A stretch of 64,000 nucleotides of DNA, from contig CALKXJ010000012.1 of NCBI GenBank assembly GCA_938003835.1, positions 124,001-188,000 of the forward strand. The letters are read 5' to 3'. How positions within the stretch are numbered: position 1 is the stretch's first letter; each line of letters opens with the position of its first letter. Made by a program: the position numbers and the translations under genes. Below the pieces are notes generated by a model that ran no database searches, was not told the origin of the DNA, and saw only the letters and a program-made list of their open reading frames with translations. This document shows, one piece after another, positions 25,821 to 34,874 of this stretch. This DNA comes from an uncultured Bryobacteraceae bacterium (GTDB lineage Bacteria > Acidobacteriota > Terriglobia > Bryobacterales > Bryobacteraceae).

Positions 25821-26885
25821 CTACCGGCCCTTGGAAGCGGCGGCCGGTGCCGAAACCGGAGCGGGCGGCGCCGGCCCGGCGGCTTGCGGAACCGGCAGCC
25901 CGAGGAGCTTCCGCAGCTCGAGATCGAGCTTGTCGCGAATCTCCGGGTGGGCCTTGAGGAACTGCTTGGCGTTCTCCCTGCCCTGGCCGATGCGCTCGCC
26001 GCCATAGCTGTACCAGGCCCCGCTCTTTTCGATCAGCCGGTGAGCCACGCCGAGGTCGATCAGGTCTCCTTCGCGGGAGATGCCCTCACCGTAGAGGATG
26101 TCAAACTCGGCCTCACGGAACGGCGGGGCGACCTTGTTCTTGACCACCTTGACCCGCGTGCGGTTGCCGATGACCGTTTCGCCGTCCTTGATGGCGGCCA
26201 CGCGGCGGATGTCCAGCCGGATCGAGGCGTAGAACTTGAGCGCCCGCCCGCCGGTGGTGGTCTCCGGGCTGCCGAACATGACGCCGATCTTCTCGCGGAT
26301 CTGGTTGATGAAGATCAGGCAGGTCTTCGATTTCGAGACCACGCCGGTGAGCTTGCGCATGGCCTGCGACATCAGGCGGGCCTGGACGCCAACGAAGCTG
26401 TCGCCCATTTCGCCGTCGAGCTCGGCCTTGGGCACGAGCGCGGCCACCGAGTCGACCACCAGCACGTCGATCGAGCCGGAGTTGATCAGCGCCGAGGTGA
26501 TCTCGAGCGCCTGCTCGGCATAATCGGGCTGCGAGACGAGCAGGTTGTCCACATCGACGCCGAGCAGGCGGGCGTAGTTGGGGTCGAGCGCGTGCTCGAC
26601 GTCGATGAAAGCGGCCATGCCGCCCATCTTCTGCGCCTCGGCGATCACCTGTAGCGCCACGGTGGTCTTGCCGGAGGACTCCGGTCCGAAGATCTCGCTG
26701 ATGCGTCCCCGCGGGAAGCCGCCGACGCCCAGGGCCGCGTCCAGCGAGATGGAGCCGCTCGAGATCACCGGGACGGAAACCACGGCTTCCCTGGCGCCGA
26801 GCCGGAGGATCGAGCCCTTGCCGAACTGCTTTTCGATCTGGCTCAGCGTCAGCTCCAGAATGCGGCTTCGCTCTTTTTCATCCAT
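25821..26885 (-). CDS. recA: recombinase RecA
   Basis: A 354-residue RecA. The Walker A GPESSGKT is at about 67-74. [10 protein letters not shown] (Walker B), the [20 protein letters not shown] loop and the C-terminal domain are all in place. It catalyses ATP-dependent strand exchange and promotes LexA self-cleavage. The C-terminus carries an unusual Pro/Ala-rich tail (about residues 330-350) in place of the usual acidic tail. A purine-rich SD (AAGGACGGGA) precedes ATG 26885. No SOS operator could be recognised by eye. Confidence 0.97.
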   Translation of the reverse strand: MDEKERSRILELTLSQIEKQFGKGSILRLGAREAVVSVPVISSGSISLDAALGVGGFPRGRISEIFGPESSGKTTVALQVIAEAQKMGGMAAFIDVEHALDPNYARLLGVDVDNLLVSQPDYAEQALEITSALINSGSIDVLVVDSVAALVPKAELDGEMGDSFVGVQARLMSQAMRKLTGVVSKSKTCLIFINQIREKIGVMFGSPETTTGGRALKFYASIRLDIRRVAAIKDGETVIGNRTRVKVVKNKVAPPFREAEFDILYGEGISREGDLIDLGVAHRLIEKSGAWYSYGGERIGQGRENAKQFLKAHPEIRDKLDLELRKLLGLPVPQAAGPAPPAPVSAPAAASKGR

Positions 26886-26928
26886 GACTGATCCCGTCCT
26901 TCGGGGGAGGCGCGCAGCGGACCTTACG

Positions 26929-26934
26929 ATTATA
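26929..26934 (-). promoter_or_regulatory. -10 box of recA
   Basis: TATAAT on the minus strand (26934-26929), giving a leader of about 40 nt before the recA ATG. No good -35 hexamer is seen at 17 nt. Confidence 0.45.
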
Positions 26935-26951
26935 CAATCCGGCCGCGCGGC

Positions 26952-27902
26952 CTACAGCATCGGCGCATAGTAACCTTTGCGGGCGCGCACCACCAGGTTC
27001 CGCTGATTCTTTACGCGGATGCTGACCGGCTGGTAGCGCCCGTCGGTGAAGAGCGGATCGGGCCGGTAGAGGATGTTGTACTGGTGGCGCAGCTCGTTGG
27101 CGATGTTCTCGAACGACTGAGCCAGATCCTCGACCTTGAAGGGGAAGAAGACCAACCCGCCGGTCTCCTCGGCGAAGTAGCGCAGCACCCTGTCGCCGGG
27201 CGTCTGCACGCGGCTGATATTAGTGGAAATCGTGTAGATGACCGCGTCGGCGCGGTGCGCCATCTCGAGCGCCTGATCGCGCGTATAGCGGCTCTGGTTG
27301 TCTTCGCCGTCGCTCAGCACCACCATGGCGCGCCGGAACTTGTGCAGCGGCTGGTCCTGCATCAGCTTGTCGCGGCAGGCGAAAAAGATGGCGTCGTAGA
27401 GCGCGGTGCCGCCGCCGGGCCGCAACTCGCGTATGGCTTCCGCTAGTCTCTCAACGTCGCCGGTAAGTTCGGCCGCCACGTTGATGGCGGTGTCGAAGCT
27501 GACGATGACGGCCTTGTCGACCGCGGGCCGCATGACGCTGTTGATGAACTCGATGGCGGCCTCCTGCTGGAAGCGGAAGCGGTCACGCACACTGTTAGAG
27601 GTATCGATGAGAATCGCCAGGCGCAAGGGCAAGTCGCTCTCGGCGGTGAACTCGAGGATATTCTGCCTTTGTTTGCTCTCGATCACCTCGAAATCGTCCT
27701 TGGTCAGGTTGGTGACGAAGCGCCCCTTGCGGTCGGAAACGGTAAACAGGATGTTGACGCGCGTAACGTCGAGCGTAAACCGGGTCTTCTCGTCCAGTTC
27801 CACGCCTGCCGGCTCGGGTCCGGCCAGGCGAGGCCTGGCGGGTTGCGCCCACGCGGCGAGAGCCATCGCGAAGAACAGCAGGAAGCGCGACGCCCGGTTC
27901 AT
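26952..27902 (-). CDS. secreted VWFA-domain protein, acidobacterial type
   Basis: A 316-residue protein with a signal peptide (1-20, MALAAWAQ) and one von Willebrand A domain. The MIDAS motif DTSNS is at 100-104, with later SDGED and the conserved TALYDAIF. The segment before the domain (NILFTVSDRKGRFVTNLTKDDFEVIE) is characteristic of the acidobacterial VWFA family (TIGR03436-type). The domain binds divalent metal and mediates protein contact outside the cytoplasm; the partner is unknown. Start ATG 27902 is chosen for the AGGGA upstream and the immediate signal sequence. It is followed by recA on the same strand. Confidence 0.88.
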   Translation of the reverse strand: MNRASRFLLFFAMALAAWAQPARPRLAGPEPAGVELDEKTRFTLDVTRVNILFTVSDRKGRFVTNLTKDDFEVIESKQRQNILEFTAESDLPLRLAILIDTSNSVRDRFRFQQEAAIEFINSVMRPAVDKAVIVSFDTAINVAAELTGDVERLAEAIRELRPGGGTALYDAIFFACRDKLMQDQPLHKFRRAMVVLSDGEDNQSRYTRDQALEMAHRADAVIYTISTNISRVQTPGDRVLRYFAEETGGLVFFPFKVEDLAQSFENIANELRHQYNILYRPDPLFTDGRYQPVSIRVKNQRNLVVRARKGYYAPML

Positions 27903-27933
27903 GGCAATCCCTGATTTCATTATAGGGTGCGGC

Positions 27934-28854
27934 TCAACCCGCAGCCCTCTCCACGGCTTCGAGGAAGGCCTCGAGTTCGGCGGCCAGCGGCGCCTCGATG
28001 GTGAGCGGCCGGCCGGTCGAGGGGCTGCGGAAACTGATCCGGTGCGCGTGCAGGAAGAAACGCCCCAGCGGCGGCAGCCCTGGGATGCGCGCGGGGGCGC
28101 CGTAGAGGCGATCGCCCACCACGGGATGGCCGATGGCGGCCAGGTGGGTGCGGATCTGATGGGTCCGCCCGGTGTGGATGCGCACTTCCAGATAGCTGAA
28201 GGCCGGCCAGCGGCGCAGGACGCGGTAACTGGTGGAGGCCGCGCGCCCGGCGCCCAGCCGGGTGGTCATGCGAGTTCGCCGCTGGGGGTCGCGCGCGATC
28301 GGTTTGTCGATGCGGCCGGTTTCGGCCGCGAGGCGCCCGTGGACGAGCGCCAGGTAGACCTTCTCGACTTCGCGGCCGGCGAACTGTGCGGCCAGCGCCC
28401 GGTGGGCGGCGTCGGTTCGCGCGATCAGGATGACGCCGCTGGTGAAGCGATCGAGCCGGTGGACGATGCCCGGGCGCAGCTCGCCGCCCAGGGTGGACAG
28501 GGTCTGGAAGCGATGAAGCAGCGCGTTGACGAGCGTGCCCGTGTGATTCCCCGCCCCGGCATGCACCACCATGCCGGCCGGTTTGTTGACCGCCACCAGA
28601 TCCTCGTCCTCGTACAGGATCTCGAGCGGAATGGCTTCCGGCACGGCTTTGAGCGGAGGGAGCTCGGCCGGCTCGACCTCGACGGTCTCGGCGCTTTTGA
28701 GCACCAGCGAGGGCCTGACCGGCCGGCCGCCGACGCGGACGCGTCCCTGGCGGATCCAGTCCTGGAGGCGCGAGCGGCTGTACTGGGGCAGCCGCCGGTG
28801 GAGGAACAGGTCCAGGCGGAGGCCCGCCTCGGCAGCTTCGACTTCGAGGATCAC
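27934..28854 (-). CDS. rluD: RluA-family 23S rRNA pseudouridine synthase (RluD-like)
   Basis: A 306-residue protein with an N-terminal S4 RNA-binding domain (LPQYSRSRLQDWIRQGRVRV) and the RluA-type catalytic domain. The catalytic Asp is D135 in VHRLDRFTSGV, followed by FAGREVEKVYLALVHG and HTGRTHQIRTHLAAIGHPVVGD. It converts U to pseudouridine in 23S rRNA; the S4 domain and length match RluD. Divergent from galU, which is 34 nt away. Given as rluD by architecture; RluC-type specificity cannot be excluded. Confidence 0.88.
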   Translation of the reverse strand: MILEVEAAEAGLRLDLFLHRRLPQYSRSRLQDWIRQGRVRVGGRPVRPSLVLKSAETVEVEPAELPPLKAVPEAIPLEILYEDEDLVAVNKPAGMVVHAGAGNHTGTLVNALLHRFQTLSTLGGELRPGIVHRLDRFTSGVILIARTDAAHRALAAQFAGREVEKVYLALVHGRLAAETGRIDKPIARDPQRRTRMTTRLGAGRAASTSYRVLRRWPAFSYLEVRIHTGRTHQIRTHLAAIGHPVVGDRLYGAPARIPGLPPLGRFFLHAHRISFRSPSTGRPLTIEAPLAAELEAFLEAVERAAG

Positions 28855-28875
28855 GGGGCGCCAACCTCGCCGTTA

Positions 28876-28881
28876 TATAGT
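28876..28881 (+). promoter_or_regulatory. -10 box TATAGT of galU, probable leaderless start
   Basis: TATAGT ends 7 nt before the GTG start at 28889. No separate Shine-Dalgarno is present, so the transcript may begin at the start codon. No clear -35. Confidence 0.45.
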
Positions 28882-28888
28882 TTAGAGA

Positions 28889-29773
28889 GTGATCCGACGC
28901 GCGATTGTTCCGGTGGCGGGCCACGGAATGAGGCTGTTGCCGGCCACCAAGTCCCAGCCCAAAGAGATGCTCCCGGTGGCCCGCAAACCGATCGTCCAAT
29001 ATGTGGTCGAGGAGCTGGTGGCCAACGGCATCGGCGAGATCCTGTTCATTACCGGGCGCAAGAAGGCCTCCATCGAGAATCATTTCGACAGCGATCCGGA
29101 CCTGGCGCGCGCCATTCACACCTCCGGCCGCGAGGGGCTGCTCAAGGAGATCGAGTTCGAGGATCTGGGCGCGCACCTCTACTACACGCGGCAGCGCGTG
29201 CAGCGAGGCCTGGGAGATGCCGTGCTGTGCGGGGAAAGCTTCGCCGGCGAGCAGCCGTTCGTGGTCGCGCTCGGCGACTCGATCCTGGGCCTGCATGCGA
29301 ACTCGCGTTGCGTCGCCCGGATGGTCGAGCTCTTTGACGAACGGCGGGCAAGCTGCGTGATCGCCGTCGAGGAAGTACCGCGGGAGCAGACCGCGCAGTA
29401 CGGCATCATCGAGCCGGGGCCTGGCGAAAACGCCTGGTGCCGGGTGGTCCGGCTGGTGGAGAAGCCTGCGCCCCGGGATGCCCCCAGCAACCTGGCGATC
29501 GCCGGCCGGTACATCTTCTCCCCGGTGATCTTCGACATGATCCGGCAGGTGGAGCCGGACGAACGGGGCGAGATTCAGCTCACCGACGCGATTCAGCGGC
29601 TGTGCGAAGAGGGCGGGCGGGTGCTCGCGGTCCGGTTGCCGCCTTCGGAGCGGCGCTACGACATCGGCAACTTTCCGAGCTATTTCGAGACCTTCGTCGA
29701 ATTCGCCCTCGCTGACCCGGATTACGGCCCGGCGTTGCGGGCGGCGATCGAGAGGCTGCTCCGGACGAGCTGA
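28889..29773 (+). CDS. galU: UTP-glucose-1-phosphate uridylyltransferase GalU
   Basis: A 294-residue enzyme from a GTG start. The nucleotide-binding loop is IVPVAGHGMRLLPATKSQPKEMLPV, where the usual family motif is AGxGTR and here His replaces the residue before Gly-Met-Arg. FITGRKKASIENHFD, GLGDAVLCGESF and EIQLTDAIQRL are also conserved. It makes UDP-glucose for surface polysaccharide and is consistent with the exopolysaccharide cluster elsewhere in the window. The stop is immediately followed by the ATG of the glycosyltransferase gene, forming an operon. Confidence 0.93.
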   Translation: MIRRAIVPVAGHGMRLLPATKSQPKEMLPVARKPIVQYVVEELVANGIGEILFITGRKKASIENHFDSDPDLARAIHTSGREGLLKEIEFEDLGAHLYYTRQRVQRGLGDAVLCGESFAGEQPFVVALGDSILGLHANSRCVARMVELFDERRASCVIAVEEVPREQTAQYGIIEPGPGENAWCRVVRLVEKPAPRDAPSNLAIAGRYIFSPVIFDMIRQVEPDERGEIQLTDAIQRLCEEGGRVLAVRLPPSERRYDIGNFPSYFETFVEFALADPDYGPALRAAIERLLRTS

Positions 29774-31192
29774 ATGCGGCGCCCGCTCGTCTGGGGGCTT
29801 CTTCTCGGCGGAGCGCTGGCGGGGCGCCTTTGCCATCTCGAGCTCCTCTGGGTGGAGGAGTGCTACCCGGCGGCCGCAGCCATCCAGATCCTACACGGCA
29901 AGATCCCCTATCGGGACTTCTGGTTCGACAAGCCGCCGCTGGCCCCGCTGGTTTATCTGCTGTGGGGCGCTTACGGCGGCTGGCCGCTGCGGCTGGCTGG
30001 CGCCCTCTACGTGACGGCCGCCGCCTGGTTGCTTTACCGTTTCGCGTCGACCAAATGGGGCGAACGGGAGGGCATGCTCGCCGCCGGGCTGTGCGTTTTC
30101 TTCTTGACCTTCGGCGTGCCGTCGGCCGTGATGGCGCTGGCGCCGGACCTGCTGATGCTTGCACCCCATGTGGCGGCGGTCTACTTTGGCTGGCGCCGGC
30201 GGCCGCTCGCGGCCGGCCTGGCTGCGGGCGTGGCCGTGCTGTTAAATACTAAGGGGCTGTTCGTGCTGGCCGCGTGCCTCGTTTTCGCCGGAGGAGCCTG
30301 GAAGCGGGTCGCGATTGGCTTCGCGCTCCCGAATCTCGTCATGCTCGCCGGCCTGGGCGCAACGGGGGCGCTTGCCGGATATTTTGAACAGGTGTGGCGT
30401 TGGGGCTGGCTTTACTCGCGGGATAGCTTTGTCGCGTCGCCGATCTTCGAGGGGTTGAAGCGGACGGCGAACTGGGCGGGCTTCCACGCCGTGCTGGTTG
30501 TCGGGGCGGTGGTGTACTTCCGGCGGGGACAGGATCCGGAGGCGCGCCGGTTCGCCCTGTGGATGCTGATCGCGCTGGCGGCCGTCGCCGCCGGCTGGCG
30601 TTTCTTCCCGCGCTACTACTTTCACCTTCTGCCGGTGATGATTCTCATCGGGGTGCGAGGGCTGGCGCTGCTTGGCAGGCGGGCCGCCCTGGCGGCGCTC
30701 CTTGTCCTGCTCGTTCCCCTGGTGCGGTTCGGGCCGCGCTACGTGATGCTGGCCTCGGACATGATCGCCGGGCGGGAGCACGCCTGGAGGGACGCGGCGA
30801 TGTACCAGTCCAGCCGGCGTGCTGCGCGCATGATTCGGGCGTACGCCCGGCCCACGGACACGCTGCTTGTCTGGGGCTACCGGCCGGACATCTTCGTCGA
30901 GACGCGGCTGGCGGCGGGCGCGCCGTTTCTCGACTCCCAGCCGCTCACCGGCGTGATCGCCGACCGCCACCTGGTTGACGCCCGCCCGTCAGCTCCCGAT
31001 CTGGCGCGGGCCAACCTCCTTCGCCTGACGGCGACGGCGCCGACGTTCGTCGTGGACGGGCTGGGGCCGTATAACCCAACGTTGGCGATTACTCGATACC
31101 CGGAGCTCAGCTTGTGGCTTGAGCGTTACGAGGAGCTGGCGCGCGCGCCCGGGGCTGTGATTTATCGCCTGAAGACCTCAGAAGATCAGTGA
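29774..31192 (+). CDS. polytopic glycosyltransferase (GT39/ArnT-like)
   Basis: A 472-residue integral membrane protein with about ten hydrophobic helices. The first loop contains LLWVEECYPAAAAIQILHGKIPYRDFWFDKPPLAPLVY: the acidic EE pair and DKPPL segment match the catalytic loop of dolichyl-phosphate-mannose/ArnT-type lipid-linked sugar transferases. A soluble C-terminal domain begins near residue 330. It probably moves a sugar from a polyprenyl-phosphate donor to a cell-envelope acceptor on the periplasmic side. It starts directly after the galU stop and its TGA overlaps the following GTG. Confidence 0.78.
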   Translation: MRRPLVWGLLLGGALAGRLCHLELLWVEECYPAAAAIQILHGKIPYRDFWFDKPPLAPLVYLLWGAYGGWPLRLAGALYVTAAAWLLYRFASTKWGEREGMLAAGLCVFFLTFGVPSAVMALAPDLLMLAPHVAAVYFGWRRRPLAAGLAAGVAVLLNTKGLFVLAACLVFAGGAWKRVAIGFALPNLVMLAGLGATGALAGYFEQVWRWGWLYSRDSFVASPIFEGLKRTANWAGFHAVLVVGAVVYFRRGQDPEARRFALWMLIALAAVAAGWRFFPRYYFHLLPVMILIGVRGLALLGRRAALAALLVLLVPLVRFGPRYVMLASDMIAGREHAWRDAAMYQSSRRAARMIRAYARPTDTLLVWGYRPDIFVETRLAAGAPFLDSQPLTGVIADRHLVDARPSAPDLARANLLRLTATAPTFVVDGLGPYNPTLAITRYPELSLWLERYEELARAPGAVIYRLKTSEDQ

Positions 31193-31653
31193 CCGGGCCG
31201 GTCCGCATCTCGCGCTTCCGCCTTGCAGACATGAGGGATGTGCTCGCCCTCGAGGAGGTCTGCTTCCCGGGGGAGGCGTTCGACAAGGCGCTCTTTGAAC
31301 GGTTTGCGGCGAAGTGCCCCGAGCTGTTCCTGGTGGCGCGGCGCGGCGGGCGTTTGATCGGCTACAGCCTGGCGGAGATCGACGGGGAGGAGGCCGAGCT
31401 CGTTTCGATCGCCGTGGCGCCCGGTGAGCGGCGGCGCGGGGTCGGTGAGGCTCTGCTCCGGGCGATGCTCCGGCGCCTGCGCCGGGCCGGTCTCGCCTCC
31501 TGTCGCCTCTCGGTCCGCACTACCAACACCGGCGCCATCCGCCTGTACGAGAAGCTGGGTTTCCAGCCGGTTCGCCGCATACGGAACTACTATCCGGACG
31601 GCGGCGAGGCGCTCCGGATGAAAAAGCACCTCGCGCCGCCGGTGCGCGGCTGA
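31189..31653 (+). CDS. GNAT-family N-acetyltransferase, RimI-like
   Basis: A 154-residue GNAT protein starting at a GTG that overlaps the preceding TGA (GTGA). The acetyl-CoA pocket VSIAVAPGERRRGVGEALLRAML (motif A) and RTTNTGAIRLYEKLGFQPVRRIRNYYPDGGEALRM (motif B) match ribosomal-protein S18-alanine N-acetyltransferase RimI. The tail with Y-Y-x-D-G-x-E-A-x-x-M is the RimI signature. Likely cytoplasmic N-terminal acetylation; the substrate protein is not certain. Third gene of the galU operon. Confidence 0.85.
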   Translation: MTGPVRISRFRLADMRDVLALEEVCFPGEAFDKALFERFAAKCPELFLVARRGGRLIGYSLAEIDGEEAELVSIAVAPGERRRGVGEALLRAMLRRLRRAGLASCRLSVRTTNTGAIRLYEKLGFQPVRRIRNYYPDGGEALRMKKHLAPPVRG

Positions 31654-31658
31654 AGTGC

Positions 31659-31664
31659 TAGGAT
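31659..31664 (+). promoter_or_regulatory. -10-like TAGGAT, probable leaderless start
   Basis: TAGGAT ends 7 nt before ATG 31672, with no SD in between. The hexamer keeps the most important -10 positions (TA...T). Tentative. Confidence 0.35.
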
Positions 31665-31671
31665 CGAACCC

Positions 31672-32496
31672 ATGAACCAGTTACCTTCCCGCCGCGGTTT
31701 CCTCGTGTGCGCCGCCGCGCTGCGGTTGCCCGCCGCCGGCGCGGTGAACCGCCTGACCGCCGAGGAGAAGGCCGCCGGCTGGCGGCTGCTTTTCGACGGC
31801 AAGACGATGCGCGGCTGGGAGGACCCGGCGCGGGAACGTCCGCCGGGTGACGCCTGGGTGATCGAGAGCGGGTGCCTGAAGGCGGTCGCGCACCCGCGGA
31901 TCCGCGAGGATCTCCTCACCACGGAAAGCTTCGGCGATTTCGAGCTGGTCTTCGACTGGAAGATTTCTCCGCGGGGCAACAGCGGCGTCAAGTACCGAAT
32001 CCAGGATCGGGCCGTGCTGCTGCGCAATCGCCCCAGCCCGGCGGGCAGGAAGTTCGAAGATATGGTCAACTACGAGCTCACGCACCGGCTGGCGGATCGC
32101 GGCAGGATCGCCCCTGACGAGGAGGTCGAAGAGTATCTGGTGGCCTTCGAGTATCAGGTGATCGATCCGGCTGTGGCTTCCGATGCGCGGAGCGGTCCGG
32201 GCTCGCTCTACGACCTGGCCGGGGAGCCGCACCAGGCAGCGCGGCCGGTGGGGGAGTTCAACCAGGGGCGGATCAGGCTGCGGGGCAACCACGTCGAGCA
32301 CTGGGTCAACGGGGTGAAGGTAGTCGACGTGGATCTGGACGCGCCCGCGGTGCTCGAGCGGCTGGCGCGGCGCTGGGGCAAGGGCTCGCCGGTCTATGAG
32401 CGGCTGGCGCGGCAGGAGCGACGCCGCACGCCGATCGCCCTCCAGCATCACAACGACGAGGCCTGGTTCCGCAACATCAAGCTGCGCCCGCTCTAG
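31672..32496 (+). CDS. secreted DUF1080 (3-keto-disaccharide hydrolase-like) protein
   Basis: A 274-residue single-domain DUF1080 protein. The N-terminus SRRGFLVCAAALRLPAAGA resembles a Tat or Sec signal. The domain shows WRLLFDGKTMRGWEDPA, FELVFDWKISPRGNSGVKYRIQD, YLVAFEYQVIDPA, GRIRLRGNHVEHWVNGVKV and WFRNIKLRPL. Such proteins hydrolyse 3-keto-glycosides or bind carbohydrates. It is larger than the domains of the 19522-20649 protein because of an insertion around 105-130. Stands as a single gene between the galU operon and dinG. Confidence 0.86.
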   Translation: MNQLPSRRGFLVCAAALRLPAAGAVNRLTAEEKAAGWRLLFDGKTMRGWEDPARERPPGDAWVIESGCLKAVAHPRIREDLLTTESFGDFELVFDWKISPRGNSGVKYRIQDRAVLLRNRPSPAGRKFEDMVNYELTHRLADRGRIAPDEEVEEYLVAFEYQVIDPAVASDARSGPGSLYDLAGEPHQAARPVGEFNQGRIRLRGNHVEHWVNGVKVVDVDLDAPAVLERLARRWGKGSPVYERLARQERRRTPIALQHHNDEAWFRNIKLRPL

Positions 32497-32532
32497 CTCG
32501 GAACGGCCCGGCCCTGCTGCGCAAAGGGCTCT

Positions 32533-32538
32533 TATACT
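32533..32538 (+). promoter_or_regulatory. -10 box TATACT upstream of the dinG-like gene
   Basis: TATACT ends 10 nt before ATG 32549; GCTGAGG between them is a poor or overlapping SD. Short or absent 5' leader likely. Confidence 0.35.
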
Positions 32539-32548
32539 GAAGCTGAGG

Positions 32549-34483
32549 ATGGGGCGCAGGCTCGAGGCGCAGGCGTCGCGCGCGCGGCAGTTTTTCGCGC
32601 CGCGCGGGATTCTCTCGCGCTGGCACCCCAACTACGAGTTCCGGCCCGGCCAGCTCGAGATGGCCGAAGCGGTCGAGGCGGCTTTGACCGAGGGGCATCA
32701 CCTGATCGTCGAGGCGGGCACGGGAACGGGCAAGACGCTGGCCTATCTCGTCCCGGCCATTCTCTCCGGCCGGCGGGTCGTGGTTTCCACCGGCACGAAG
32801 AACCTCCAGGAGCAGCTCTTTTTCAAAGACATCCCGTTTCTCGAGCGGCATTTCGAGCGCCCGCTCAGGGCCTGCTACATGAAGGGCCGCAACAACTATG
32901 CCTGCCGGCAGAAGATCTACGACGCCGAGAAGGAGCCGGTGTTGAGCGGGCTCGAAGAGGTGGCCGACTTCCAGATCATACGCGCCTGGGAGAAGACCAC
33001 CGAGACGGGCGACCGCGCCGAGATCCGGCAACTTCCCGATGCGAGCACCGCCTGGGCGAAGATCGACGCCCGCCGCGAGCGGTGCGCGGGCCAGCAATGC
33101 CCGCAGTTCGAGCGCTGCTTCATCACCCGCATGCAGCAGCGGGCGCGCGAAAGCGACATCATCATCGTCAACCACCACCTGTTCTTTGCCGACCTGGCGG
33201 TGAAGGATGAGGACTTCGGCGGCATCATCCCGGACTACGCCGCGGTGATCTTCGACGAGGCGCACGAGATCGAGGATGTGGCCGGGCAGTACTTCGGCGT
33301 CTCCATATCGAACCACCAGATCCAGGAACTGAAGCGGGACGTGGCGGCGCTGGCGCGGCGCAAGGGATTCGGCTCCCAGGAGCTCGACCGAACGCTCGAG
33401 GCGCTCGAGGACTGCTCGGAGCGGTTCTTTACGCTGTTCGGCGAAGGCGAGGGCCGCGAGGCCTTCGGCCACCGGGCGGAGTTTCGCGCGCAGCACGAGC
33501 GTGAGTACCGGGACCTCGTGAGCGCGCTCGAGCTCGTTGCGGCGCAACTCGAGCTCATCAAGAGCGCCCCGGAAGAGCTCGTGCCGCTGCTGCGGCGCGC
33601 CGTGGAGCTCGCCGAGAAGCTCCGTTTTCTGATCGAAGCCGAAGACCGCTCCTTCGTCTTCTGGCTGGAGCGCCGCGGCCGCGGCTGCTACTTGCAGGCG
33701 ACGCCGATCGATGTCTCGCCGATTCTGGCCGAGCGGCTGTTCGAGCGCCTGGATACGGTGGTGCTGACCTCGGCGACGCTGGCCGTCGGCGGCAGCTTCG
33801 ACTACATCGAACGCCGGCTCGGCCTGCACGGGGCGCGCACGCTGATCGTCAGCGGAACCTTCGATTACGCCGAGCAGGCGCTGCTTTACGTGCCGGAACA
33901 CCTGCCCGATCCGCGCGAGACGGCCTTCGTCGCGGCCGCCGCCGAGGAGATCCTGCGGCTGCTCCGCGCCAGCCGCGGCCGGGCGTTCGTGCTGTTCACC
34001 AGCTATCAGCAGATGCAGGCCATCCACGATCGCGTTTCGCTCGAGCTCGACTATCCGGCGCTCGTGCAGGGCACGGGACCGCGCCATGCCCTGCTCGAGG
34101 AGTTCCGCAACACGCCCCACTCGGTGCTGTTCGCCACGAGCTCGTTCTGGCAGGGCGTGGACGTGCCGGGCGAGCAACTGAGTTGCGTTATCATCGATAA
34201 GTTGCCGTTCGCCGTTCCGAGCGACCCGGTGGTGGCGGCGCGCATCCGCGCGGTGAGAGAGGAGGGGGGCAACCCTTTCTATGACTACCAGGTTCCGCAG
34301 GCGGCGCTGTTTTTGAAGCAAGGCTTTGGCCGCCTGATCCGCAGCCGGTCCGACCGCGGGGTGCTGGCGCTGCTCGATCACCGGATTCTCCGGCAGCGTT
34401 ACGGTCGCGTCTTCCTCGAGAGTCTGCCGCCCTACCGGCTGACCACGCGTTTCGAGGACGTCGAGAGGTTCTTTCATGTTTGA
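32549..34483 (+). CDS. dinG: DinG-like superfamily 2 ATP-dependent DNA helicase
   Basis: A 644-residue XPD/DinG-type helicase. Motif I AGTGTGKT at about 56-63 and a DEAH box (AAVIFDEAHEIED). Four candidate [4Fe-4S] cysteines lie between: NYAC, ERC, QQC and ERC, the arrangement of XPD-like iron-sulfur domains. Motifs V/VI are FATSSFWQGVDVPG and QGFGRLIRS. Expected 5'-3' unwinding in repair or R-loop removal. It lacks the N-terminal exonuclease found in some Gram-positive DinG. The 3' end overlaps queD by 8 nt, so the genes are translationally linked. Confidence 0.92.
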   Translation: MGRRLEAQASRARQFFAPRGILSRWHPNYEFRPGQLEMAEAVEAALTEGHHLIVEAGTGTGKTLAYLVPAILSGRRVVVSTGTKNLQEQLFFKDIPFLERHFERPLRACYMKGRNNYACRQKIYDAEKEPVLSGLEEVADFQIIRAWEKTTETGDRAEIRQLPDASTAWAKIDARRERCAGQQCPQFERCFITRMQQRARESDIIIVNHHLFFADLAVKDEDFGGIIPDYAAVIFDEAHEIEDVAGQYFGVSISNHQIQELKRDVAALARRKGFGSQELDRTLEALEDCSERFFTLFGEGEGREAFGHRAEFRAQHEREYRDLVSALELVAAQLELIKSAPEELVPLLRRAVELAEKLRFLIEAEDRSFVFWLERRGRGCYLQATPIDVSPILAERLFERLDTVVLTSATLAVGGSFDYIERRLGLHGARTLIVSGTFDYAEQALLYVPEHLPDPRETAFVAAAAEEILRLLRASRGRAFVLFTSYQQMQAIHDRVSLELDYPALVQGTGPRHALLEEFRNTPHSVLFATSSFWQGVDVPGEQLSCVIIDKLPFAVPSDPVVAARIRAVREEGGNPFYDYQVPQAALFLKQGFGRLIRSRSDRGVLALLDHRILRQRYGRVFLESLPPYRLTTRFEDVERFFHV

Positions 34484-34853
34484 GATCGCCGTCGAGCAGA
34501 CCTTCGCCGCCGCCCACGCCCTGCGCGGCTATCAGGGCAAGTGCGAACACATTCACGGCCACAACTACCGCGTGAGGGTCACGCTCGAGGGCGAGCGGGT
34601 GGACACGAGCGGGCTGCTCGTCGACTTTGTCGACCTCAAACGGCTGCTGCGGCGCTCGATCGAGTACCTGGACCATCGCTTCGTTAACGAGCTGCCGCCG
34701 TTCGATCAGCTCAACCCGACGGCGGAGAACATGGCGCGGTATTTCTTCGACGAGCTCGAACGCGCCCTGGGAGAAGAGGGTTTCAGCGGGGTTCGCCTCA
34801 AGGAGGTGACCGTCTGGGAGACGGACACCTCGCTGGCAACCTACCGGCGATAG
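34476..34853 (+). CDS. queD: 6-carboxy-5,6,7,8-tetrahydropterin synthase QueD
   Basis: A 125-residue protein of the PTPS/QueD family. Zn ligands His14 (AAHAL), His27 and His29 (CEHIHGHNY) and the catalytic Cys23 in GKCEHIHGH are present, as is the VDLKRLLRRSIEYLDHRFVN motif and the late TVWETDTSLATY with the conserved Glu. The CxxxHGH arrangement indicates QueD (queuosine/preQ0 pathway) rather than eukaryotic-type PTPS. It overlaps the helicase gene by 8 nt. No other queuosine gene is adjacent. Confidence 0.93.
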   Translation: MFEIAVEQTFAAAHALRGYQGKCEHIHGHNYRVRVTLEGERVDTSGLLVDFVDLKRLLRRSIEYLDHRFVNELPPFDQLNPTAENMARYFFDELERALGEEGFSGVRLKEVTVWETDTSLATYRR

Positions 34854-34874
34854 GCGTCCCGGCGGGGGTCCGGC

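Noticed and set aside
27920-29836. 638-residue minus-strand open frame over rluD and galU
   Set aside because: Overlaps two well-supported genes; low-complexity Arg/Pro translation.
32477-34477. 666-residue minus-strand open frame opposite dinG
   Set aside because: Shadow of the helicase; no motif.
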